A stretch of 64,000 nucleotides of DNA, taken from contig JAWPGT010000016.1 of the NCBI GenBank assembly GCA_034638255.1, positions 434,001-498,000 on the forward strand, in the 5' to 3' direction. The position numbers and the translations under genes were made by a program. Positions 46,987 to 57,002 of this stretch are shown here, one piece after another. The notes under the pieces were generated by a model. The model was not told where the DNA came from. It saw nothing but the letters and a program-made list of their open reading frames with translations, and searched no databases. Position 1 is the stretch's first letter. Every line of letters starts with the position of its first letter. Source of the DNA: Coprinus comatus (lineage: Eukaryota; Basidiomycota; Agaricomycetes; Agaricales; Agaricaceae).

Positions 46987-48646
46987 ATGGAATTATCTTC
47001 AGCAGATCTCCCACTTGTACCTATTCGACGTGGTATTAAACGTTCAGCATCTACAGCTTCTTTACCAACACCTCCCCGAACTCATAGAAGAAGAGGAAGA
47101 GGAAAGTCTAGAGGTAGTTGTGATTCAGACAGTGACTCTGACAAAGATGGTGTTGCTTGAATAGTAGTAGCGATGAAGAACAAGAAGACGATAAACTTCC
47201 TCAAATCAGTGGTCATAAAAAACGAAGATTGAATGACGATAAGGATGAAGATGACTTTTGGTTGGCTGGTCCAGATTCAAAAGTGGATGACCCAAAGGTC
47301 AACGCGTCAGACAAGTCTATTCCTTTGATCTATAGGAAATCTCAGACGACTCGTGGGAATGGAAATGGTTTAGCATCTCCACCACCATCCAATAGGAAAT
47401 CACAATCGCAAGTCGTTACTCCGATTGCTCCTCCTATTCTTCCTTCATCATCTTCAACATCAACAATCCCAATACCAATCACACCAAAGAAACAAACTTC
47501 ACTATTCAATCGGTTCCGAAAACGAGCAAAATCACCAGAATTCCCTATCATTTCAAATTCACCAGATAATCCTTTTTATGTTGCTTCTTCACTTTCATCT
47601 CCTGACAATAACGAAAACGATGTGGATGAAGAAGAAAGTTCAAGTCCTACAATGGATAGTAGTCCTTTAACTCCAACGCCAATCGTTCCTTCTGCTTCTT
47701 CTTCAACATACATGGAAAAACCAACTGTCACTTATGTTTTGTACGTTCGCGCTCTCTATTTTTGTTTATTTTTTATTAATTTAATTTTTACTTACTTACT
47801 TTCCCTTTCTTTTTTTTTTTTGTTGCAGCCGTGGAATTCGAAAGGAATTCCATAATCCGATGTATAATCATGCTGAAAATCGACCAATGTCACCACCTCC
47901 TACAACTTTATTACCTATTGAACATCCAGATTATTCACCTGATATTGGATGTATACCTACGGTTTTGTTTTCAGATGAGTTGAAAGGAAAGGCTAAGGCG
48001 AAAGCGAAAGCTAAAGGAAAAGGAAAGGTTGAAGGAAAGGGAAAGGGAAAGGAGTTAAAGGAAAGGGGAAGGTTGTCATCCGACCAATATCAGAATCAGA
48101 GGATAAGGAAAAGGAGAAGGAGAAGGCGATATCGGATTCTGAATTTATTCTTGGTCTTGGTACTCCTCATTCGAAATCAAGTTCAAAATCGAAATCGAAA
48201 TCGAGATTGAATATGGAATTGAAACTTGCTCCGGCTCCTAGTCTTTCCGATTTAACTACTGCTCCGGTTCCAGCTCTACCTTCGGTTCCTCCAATGGTTA
48301 GACGTAGTCCAAGATTCATGAAGAATCTTCAAGTTCCAGGAGGGTTGTTTGCTACCAAAGTGAATGAAGAAGATGAGGAGGAGGAAGTGGAACTTGATGA
48401 CTTGATAGTGATGATGAGGATGGGGATAGGGATATTGGAACGTTGATTAAACCTAAGAAATTGGATTTTGGACCACCGAAGATGAGAAGTGTTAATGTTG
48501 ATGTTGATGTTGATGTTGGGGTGAAGAAGATGAATTCAACTACAGCTACATTGATGACAAGAAAGGCAAAAACATCTGCATCAATGACGATGAAGACCAA
48601 CAAGACAAAGACAAAGATGAACGTGATGATGGATAGTAAGAGTTAA
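46987..48646 (+). CDS. low-complexity, probably nuclear protein; several frame changes
   Basis: Family not recognised with certainty. The protein begins MELSSADLPLVPIRRGIKRS, then PTPPRTHRRRGRGKSRG and an acidic Ser/Asp run. After a frame change near 47155 it continues SSDEEQEDDKLPQISGHKKR, then long Ser/Pro-rich disorder ending PTVTYVL. A spliced exon (acceptor at about 47829) gives RGIRKEFHNPMYNHAENRP, LPIEHPDYSPDIG, then a Lys/Gly/Ala repeat. A second frame change lies in that repeat near 48050, followed by SKSKSKSRLNMELKLAPAPS, RRSPRFMKNLQ and an acidic run. A third change near 48400 leads into TLIKPKKLDFGPPKM. The basic clusters, TPPR motifs and acidic runs suggest a chromatin or cell-cycle protein, but this is inference. 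The frame changes fall in repetitive codons and may be assembly errors. Confidence 0.5.
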
Positions 48647-49086
48647 ATTGGGACATAGGTTTCGACTTTTGGAACTGAAGATGATGGATCTGTTCTGAAT
48701 TCGTTTATCCCCCATCCCTATCCCTGCGTCGGTTTTTTGTGGTGTTTTTTTTTTTTTTTTCTTTGTTGGTGGTTTTTTGAGATTGTTTTTCTTTCCTGTT
48801 CTTTCCTCCCCTTTTTTGTTGTTTCGGTTTTCGTTTTGTTTGTTTGTTTGTTTTTGTGGGGTTTGTCCTGTTTGGAGGCAAACAAGCGAAAAATGCGATA
48901 TTACTTTTCTCATCGTTTTGTCATAATGATTTTCGCTTTTTACCTTACGCTTTCTCCATTTTTTTTTCTTTCCTTCTCGTTCTTGTTCCTATTCTTGTTT
49001 CATGTTTCTGGTTCTGGTTCTTCAACATACATTGTCATCATCATTGTATTCACGTTCTTTTTTTTTTGTGTGTTAAACGTTGCGAT

Positions 49087-49245
49087 ACCTATATCTACCT
49101 ACCTACCTACCTACCTACCTACACTCTATCTTGCCTTATCTACCTATCTACCTACCTGCCTCAACCTACATACCTTCCTACCTACTTACAAAGGCTCTCC
49201 CTACTTTGCCCTATCTACACTCTTACCTATCTACCTACCTATTTA
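49087..49245. repeat. CTAC/CCTA microsatellite
   Basis: A perfect run of the 4-base unit at about 49095-49122, followed by interrupted copies. It keeps frames open on both strands, which produces spurious Tyr/Leu/Pro/Thr-rich ORFs. Confidence 0.85.
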
Positions 49246-49382
49246 CCAAACAAAACAAAAAACAAAAAAAAATAGCATTGATTATGCCCATTATCTTATC
49301 TATCGTTCATCTTGTTGAACAACTCAAGGAAATTAAATTTAGAAGACCAAGTTGGGTTGGGGAGTACTGAATACTGAATAAC

Positions 49383-49509
49383 GGTGGAAACCAGACTCCT
49401 TCCCAGTCCACTAGGCTAGACACGTTATGCTTGTTCGTTCGCAGAAACCTCGGAAGAAAAGCTCTGCTTACATAACCATGCGTCTAGTGGACTGGTCTGG
49501 GTGGAAACC
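49383..49509. mobile_element. MITE-like inverted-repeat element with 10-bp flanking direct repeats
   Basis: GGTGGAAACC occurs directly at 49383-49392 and again at 49500-49509. Between them are inverted arms CCAGTCCACTAG (49403-49414) and CTAGTGGACTGG (49484-49495), a perfect 12-bp match, with further partial pairing outside. About 107 bp, no coding capacity. The shape fits a tiny non-autonomous transposon with a target duplication, or a foldback. Confidence 0.4.
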
Positions 49510-50062
49510 GTGTAATCGGGAGTTGGTATAGTATTGAAATATTGAACCTTGAAGAGTTTTTACGAGTCCCCATTTGAAATAATGGCTTTATGCATTGAAA
49601 AAGCTTGTAATAAATTATATCTTATCTGTATAGAATGAGTCTAGAAATTTAGATTTTGGCATTACTATAGGTTCTCTATTAGTGTTTTCCGTCTCTTTCA
49701 CAAGGCTGATAAAAAAAAAAAACATAGTTAAGTCAACTTGTGACATTGTTTTTATAATAAGGAAGTGGCAGCTACTAAGATTGAAAAACGAATTTCTGAT
49801 GCTGTATAGTGCTATTAGTACTTGAAAGTAATTATGAAAAACGGTACTGGAAGAAGGGCTCTGCCCAAGGCAAAAGAAAGTTAACAGACCCTGAGGAACG
49901 CTGATCTTATCAAATTCGAATATAAAACAAAAACTTTCCCAAAGTTATGTATAATGATGTAAAGGATATGATTCTATGTGTGATAAATAAAACAACCAAA
50001 CTAATAATCGTAATTGTATGTAATAGTAATAATAGTGCACATTAATCAAATTCAAGAAAGCG

Positions 50063-50087
50063 TTTTTTTTTTTTTTTTTTTTTTTTT
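50063..50087. repeat. poly-T run, 25 nt
   Basis: Uninterrupted T run about 30 bp beyond the P450-4 stop codon. Confidence 0.9.
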
Positions 50088-50115
50088 CAAAAATTGAAAA
50101 TGAGTAAGCTAGAAT

Positions 50116-52358
50116 CTAATCATCCGAAAAAGCATGAGCGTTTCGAATACTCCTCTCATGCATCTCAGATCTAGGTTTAATAGAGGTTTTGAAAGGTTTA
50201 GGGAAAACAATAAGAGCAGAAACGTATTCATGATTAGGTTCGATAACGTTCCCATCTTCGTCTACCGGTTTCGTGATGTCGAAACAGTAAATTATGGAAG
50301 CGAGTGCTATCCAAACTGCTGAGAATGCCATGTATCGTCCTGGACAGATACTATTGGTAGATGTGCGTCAGATTTTGGGACAACCAGAGAAATAGAGGAA
50401 GAAAGAGGGACTTACCGACGACCGAAACCGAAGCAAGCGAAACTTGGATCACGAACGTTCTTGTCGAGTTGACCATCAGGAGTTAAGAATCTTTCAGGTT
50501 TGAATTCGAAAGGTTCGGGATAAACGCTTTCGTCATGTAATAAAGCCCAAGCATTAGGAATGACAATTGATCCTTTTGGAATTCGGTAACCCTTGTATTC
50601 ATCTTCTTCTTGGAGGTATCGAGGAATGGCTAGAAGGGAATCAAGTTAGTTGAGTCATTCAGATGGCGAGTCCAAGAACAACATACCAATAGGAAGAACA
50701 TCTCTCCATCGAAGAGTTTCCATAGTCAAAGCAGTGAGATAAGGTGTTGATTCCATATCATCGAATTCAGGGAGGAAACCAGGTTTGACTACACGATCTA
50801 ATTCGGCTTGTGCTTTCTTTAAAATCTCGGGGTGTTCCAATAATCCTAGCATGCACGAAGAAAGGACGGAGACGGTGGTATCAGATCCAGCTAGTAGTAG
50901 TATGTTTTAGTATAATATTTTGTTGTGTAGTTTTCCTTTGAGACTTACCAGTGTACATAGTAGCGGCGCTTCCACGAATGACAGGTTCTTGATAAGCGTC
51001 ACCCTCCTTCCTCTTGCCATCTCTAGCTTTCTCCAGGCCGTAAGAAGTAAAGGAAGGTTTAGCTGTGCCCTCGCTCTAAATAGCATCACGTGTGCGATGT
51101 CAGCCGTTTGACTTGAAAAAAAAAAGAAGATAAACTCACAATTTCACGCTTCGCAGCCTCGAATGGACTGTTAACCATACTTTGAGAAAGGACGTCCATG
51201 CCTTTGCCTTTTTCTGGAATCCAGCACCAGGCATCCATTCGGGGATGTACTTCATGATAGGGAACATGTCGACGAAGAAAGTACCTGGAACAGCTGCAAT
51301 TGCGAGAGAATGAACTGCTTTCTTTGAAGTTTCGATGTATGGGTCATCTTCTTTCTTGATGTTCAAACCATAAGCAACTGATAAGATGGTCTCACCAGCC
51401 ATGCTAAAGAATAGAGAGTCAATTATCTGAGCAACAAATCTCAAGTAGGGGGAGGGAAAGAAACGAACTAGCGAATGGACTCAATAATATTTTCGGGGTT
51501 GTCTAGGAGTTTGAGAAGGAGATTGTGAGTTGCTTGAAGTTCGAGTGGTCGGAATTTCATAGCAGCAGTAGGGTGGAGGAGATCGTGCATCAATCTACGA
51601 TGCTTGCTCCTGTATTATTTTATTAGCAATCGTTGGAGAGTACTTTCGAAGCATGTGAACTACATACCAGTATTCACCGTAAGGCATGAAACCCATGTTG
51701 AAACCCCTGTTACAATGTCTATTGAGCAAGAACTACCTCATTGCAAACAAGAAAAATGACGAACCAGTGCATCTGTTATTAGTTGAATTTGATTTAATGA
51801 TTAGAAATGGAAACCAAGAACTACATGTAGTACACATACCAATTCATCTAGACACAAAATTGTCAGCCGAAAGCACAAACTAATTGATAAAGATAGACTT
51901 ACTAATCATTGGCATTCTTGCCCTATACAAAGATAGATTTCGGTTACTTCATGAACTAAAGATATCTAAGCATGCCATCCACATACCTGTCGGAATATCT
52001 AGAGGATCTCCTCTCCAAAAGATCGGTAACTGCTTCTGCCGAGTCCAAAACGATGAGATGTGTTCCAGCAGCATTGACATGCAAAATGTCCGTGTCTATG
52101 TAACAAGACTTCATTAAACACCTACTAACGATGATGAGAGGTCAAAAATTTCTCAGACATACCGAGATCTTGAGACCACTTGTGATATGTTTTCCATTCA
52201 AATTCAGTAGGCATATCCAGAATATTTCCAATAATTGGATAGCCTTTGGGACCGGGAGGAAGTGGTAATGACGAATATTTGCTTCTTGACCTTCTTTGGT
52301 AAACGTAGATGGCAACTGCGAGAGCAGAAGCACCGATGACAAGCTCGAGGGAGTTCAT
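50116..52358 (-). pseudogene. cytochrome P450 (P450-4), near-copy of P450-3 with one base lost
   Basis: Inverted duplicate of P450-3: same 12-exon plan, same microexons (51840-51847 and 51765-51772), start MNSLELVIGASALAVAIYVY, hinge LPLPPGPKGYPIIGN, GSDTT, ETLR, KPERF and FGFGRRICPGR, and it ends RNAHAFSDD. In the exon following MAGETILSVAYG one base is missing near 51191-51197: P450-3 reads KAKAWTVLSQSMVN, while this copy has KAKAWTSFLK and shifts frame for the rest of the exon. All other splice sites and exons are intact. Introns are similar but have diverged more than exons, so the duplication is not brand new while the lesion is the only one seen. Either a young pseudogene or a base-calling error in a functional gene. 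Confidence 0.82.
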
Positions 52359-54739
52359 GGCTGAGAGGACTTGGAAGAAGTGAGTTGGTATGAAAATGAT
52401 AAAAGGAAGTTGCGCCAACTACCCACCATATATACTGTTTCCTCTGCTGATCACTAGACATTTACGGAACCAATTCTAAAAACGTTTCTAACACCATTCC
52501 AAGAAAAAGACATTGAACGACGGAGAAATGCCTGCATAAAATGTGGGATTGTCGGCTTTCTACAAGGGTTTTGGTTTTGAAACGATGTAAAAGGCAAAGA
52601 ATAGTTCCATTCAGGATGGCATTGCTGCCAACGAAAATGTCCGGATGCCTCCACATGAACCATACGGATGTAAACTATGAACAGAACGCTATTCAGTGTG
52701 TCGAAACACTGGGACGCGGTGACGATACCGTGATTCAGGGACGATTATTATTATAGAACAAGTAACAATGTCCGATGAGTTTCTCTACGATGTAAGTAGA
52801 TATTACGTCTGATCCGGCGGCTTCGCTCTACTTTTACAACCTTATGGCCATACACTAATAACATGGGTGTCTACCTAGTTTTGTCATGTAAACATCCGTA
52901 GTCAAGGTGTTACCAATGTTCTGTCCAGGCGGTTCCGAGTAGTGCATGTAGACATTGGTTTTTTGAGATCCACTCATATAGTTCTCAATGGGAAGGGCAC
53001 ATGTACCCATTGTTAATGATAGATGTTTGATTCCTTGCACTCCACCTTGGGGATATTTTCAATGAGATGGGAATAGCCGCCAATGAGTCTCAAGATGATT
53101 CTTAAGAAATTCTAAAATTAGAGAAATTTCAATGAGATGGACATATTGATCGAAGTTTGGTGGATGTATTAAAAAGAAGATTGATCTCCTAACAGGTACC
53201 ACTAGATTTTTTCAATGGTGATCGATTCTGTAGGCCCCACCGTGTACATATTTGAATTGAGCAGAATCAACGTAAGTATGTATTGATTTTCTCCGAAGCA
53301 TGACTTTATTTTCATCAGTTTAACATTAGTAGTGGATGATTCAAATGTTCAAAGGCGCTCTAGGTCTTGATATATTTTTATAATGGAAGGGGTTAGCTGT
53401 CTTGAATGTAGATAACGACGATGACTTTTTTGACTCCACTCGTAAATTTCAATGGGAGGTGCGTAGCCTTATCACGCTTTTACCATGGTTATATTTAATT
53501 CACAACCCATGTTTCATACATTCATGGTTCGATGTTACTAAGTACTAAGCGTTTGTTCATTCCAATCATTTAACATCATCATTCGGCTTCATTACTTTTT
53601 GGAGAAATTTCACATCGTCATTGCGTTAGTTTCTGTGGGAGCTTGCCGTTCCCTCGAAGGAACTTGAATCTCTGTTGTCTGTGGAGCATGAGTGTGAGTA
53701 GTTCTCTAGTCCAGTCTGGTCTATGACATATAGGTGTGACAAAGGTGCCACTAGAAAACTCAAGAATAGAATAGCAGAAAATTAAAAATTTATCTAGTGT
53801 ACTTGGGAGGCGATGGGCGAGTCTTACCCCAAAGTGAATGAAACAACGGAAGTCGGACATAGTGAAGTTAGCAAGTGGGTGAGTTTAGAGCGGATAGCGA
53901 GCTATTGGGAAATGGGTGCGGTATTATGAGCTATTTTTTAACAACGGATAATATGTGGAGGTTGGATGTCATGTGGAAGACGAGTGATTGCCGAGCCTCG
54001 TAGGAGTGACTCATTGTGTTAATAGCGAGCTTGGTACCCCTTAAGTGCCTACGACCAACGGGAGTGACTCGCTCAATCCAGAGACATAGTAGTAAGGCGG
54101 GAGTGACTCTCGGGGGTGCTCACGAGAAACCGAGGAGTCCGAGGAGTTAAGTAACTTGATAATGTATGACGAACGATTACGCCTCTCTTTGGCGTTGACA
54201 GTCCTTAGCTCCATGAAGGGATTAAAACGTACTGGAACTTGGAAGGAGCGCGCGTACCTGAAGGCCCTAGTTACTGAGCATGGCTGGCCATCTCCGTACT
54301 GTGCAACTATCCCTCGTGAACTACAAACCAGTGAGCGCGTTATTGTGTTGATGTTGGTGGGGGGTTACAATTTAAAATTCAAAACTTGAACGATCTCGAT
54401 CAAGTTGTCGTTCAACTTCCTTGTCATATTTTGTCAACTATCACTGTGCGACACGTTCCTCCAACAAACTCTACTAATCTTAAAATTCGGCAGACGTATC
54501 CATAGATTTTCTATACATTATTTCATGAAGTTAGCGAACTTTGGTAATATTTATACCACTGACTCAATCCTTTGCTTTATGTTAACCAATACTATGTATG
54601 ACAGATCAACGTAATGCTGATAATGCCACACCTGCTTGTCATGTTACAATTATTAGGTTGTAAAAATGGAAAAATAGAGCGATGTATCCGAAAAGAGAAA
54701 TGGGTATTCCAAAAGAGCCATTATGTATGTGAAGTAGAC
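52359..54739. other. intergenic between P450-4 and P450-5
   Basis: No supported gene. The first 700 bp contain short matches to the P450-3 upstream region in reverse, plus a TATA word (AGTATATATGG on the minus strand at about 52428-52437). The word GGAGTGACTC occurs at 54003-54012, 54061-54070 and 54099-54108. Confidence 0.55.
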
Positions 54740-56508
54740 TTAATTCTCCTCTGCAAATTCATGTTCCAAGACTGCATTACGGATTGCGCGTACATGTTTT
54801 TCCGAGCGTGGCTTGATGGATGCCTGGAAAGGTTTTGGGAAACTAGACGTATTGGAAGGTGTGTCAGTTCCATTATTGGAATAGTGCGAACATGGACATA
54901 CACGACGAGGGCGGATAGATATTCATGACTCGGCTCAATAACATTGCCATTCTCGTCTACTGCCTTGGTGATATCGAAGCAATAGGTAATAGATGCAAGT
55001 GCCACCCAAACTGCTGAGAAGGCCATGTAACGTCCAGGACAGATGCTGTCAAAAACATTCAGAGTTAGCAATAGTACATGGGGTATTTGGATCGAAGAGC
55101 TCACCGACGACCGAAACCGAAGGCAGCGAACCTAGGATCCCTCACACTCCTATCAATTTTACCATCGGGGGACAAGAATCTCTCAGGCTTGAATTCAAAT
55201 GGTTCAGGGTAGACATCCTCATCGTGCAACATGGCATAGGCATTAGGGATAACAATAGAACCTTTGGGAAGTCTGTAGCCCTTGTACTCATCATCCTCTT
55301 GCAGATAACGAGGAATAGCTAGCGGATGGGTAAATTTGCTTGGTTCGGGTATTTAACATAAAGGAGACGCACCGATAGGAACGACATCTCTCCATCGAAG
55401 AGTTTCCATGGTTAGGGCAGTAATATAAGGTAATGATTCCTCATCCTCGAAGTCTGGAAGATAGCCAGGTTTCACAACACGGTCAAGTTCGGCCTGTGCT
55501 TTCTTCAGAATTTCGGGATTCTCCAACATTCCGAGTATGCAAGAAGCAATTGCGGCCACAGTAGTATCAGAGCCAGCTGAAACGAAAAATCGCTACATAT
55601 GCATTTCGACGTCCGAAATGCTTTCACTTACCGGCGTACATTGTACCAGCACTTCCGCGAACAACCGATTCCTCGTAGGCGTCATCCTTGTTTCCTTCCA
55701 TAGCTCTTTGCAAGCTATAAGAAGTAAACGAAGGTTTGGCAGTACCTTCAAGCTGAACATCATGTCAGCACTACTTACTAAAAGAAGAAAGAATAAAAGT
55801 CGACATACGATTTGACGTTTTGCAGTCTCGAAAGGCTTGTCAACCATTCTCTTAGCCAATTCTCCCCATACCCTTGCCTTCGTCTGGAAACCAGCGCCAG
55901 GCATCCATTCTGGAATGTGTTTCATGATTGGGAACATGTCAACCAAGAAAGCACCGGAACGGCTGCTGCGACCAAAGGATGGACTCCTTTCTCCGCAGTT
56001 TGGATATAAGGATCATCCTTCTTCTGGATATCAATACCATATGCGACTGATAAGATAGTCTCGCCAGCCATGCTAGAAAAGAAAAGAGGTTCATAACACT
56101 AGCTTAGATGGAGGGAGAAAACGAACTATCGAAGGTTGTCAATAATATTCTCTGGTTGTTCCAAGAACTTGAGGAGGAGATTGTGTGTGGCCTTTAGTTC
56201 GTGAGGACGGAATTTCATGGCAGCCGTGGGGTGAAGGAGTTGATGCATCAACCTCCGATGCTTGCGCCTTGATAAGAATATAAAATCAGTACTTCATGTT
56301 AACTTTCGGAGGACGCACCAGTAATTACCATAAGGCATGAAACCAATGTTGAAATTCCTGTTTATGATTGAGTAAGAACCGGCATGAGAATGCAAAACCG
56401 ACTTACCAGTGCATCTTTAATTGACATTAAGTCAAAGAATTAATCTCTCGACTATAAATATTATCGAACGTAGACATACCAATTCATCTACAAGGTGGCA
56501 TATTAGCA

Positions 56509-56553
<45 letters not shown>

Positions 56554-57002
56554 GTTAGAATAAACTTACTTATCATTGGCATCCTTGCCCTATGCCGAAA
56601 AAAGCTATTACTGCATGCCCAACTAAAGATAACACACTCCACGTACCTATCGGAATATTTGGACGACCTCCGTTCCATAAGCTCATTCACCGCCTCCGCG
56701 GAGTCCAAGATAATCAAGTGAGTACCAGCTGCATTTACATGCAAGATATCGGTACCTGAGAGTCCGTTGAAGAAATGTTGAAAAAGAAACGTATAATTCC
56801 AAGACTTACCGAGATTGCGAGACCATTCGTGGTATGTCTTCCATTCGAATTGGGTAGGCATCTCCAGTAGATTTCCAATAATAGGGTATCCCTTGGGCCC
56901 CGGTGGAAGTGGAAGCGAAGCATACTTACTAGATTTCTTCTGGTAAAAATACAATGCAAGCAGGAAAGAAGAGGCACTGAGGCAAAGATCGAGTGAGCTC
57001 AT
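54740..57002 (-). pseudogene. cytochrome P450 (P450-5), one frame break
   Basis: Third paralogue, more diverged. Start MSSLDLCLSASSFLLALYFY, hinge LPLPPGPKG, microexons at 56480-56487 and 56407-56414, YWRKHRRLMH, MAGETILSVAYG, AGSDTT, ETLR, KPERF, FGFGRRICPGR, end EFAEEN. One base is missing at about 55954-55957: P450-3 reads AAVPGTFLVDMF, while here AAAVP is followed by a frame change before LVDMF. The last exon of P450-3 and P450-4 is split here by an extra intron after SALV with donor GTGTATG, removing about 60 nt before FPKPFQASIKPRS. A 41-nt A run (56510-56550) lies in the intron before the first microexon. A TATA word (TATATATAAGG on the minus strand) lies about 92 bp upstream. If the base loss is an error the product would be a full-length P450 of about 520 aa. 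Confidence 0.8.
56510..56550. repeat. poly-A run, 41 nt, inside a P450-5 intron
   Basis: Uninterrupted A run on the plus strand, poly-T on the gene's sense strand, about 20 bp before the acceptor of the first microexon. Its length is likely to vary between strains and is hard to sequence. Confidence 0.9.

Larger units (their letters stand above)
48647..50115. other. intergenic with several short repeats
   Basis: T-rich stretches, a CTAC microsatellite, a small inverted-repeat element and a poly-T run (each listed separately); no gene supported. Confidence 0.6.

Noticed and set aside
48737..49370. plus-strand frames of 96-193 codons
   Set aside because: They arise from poly-T and the CTAC microsatellite; overlapping open frames on the same stretch show composition-driven openness.
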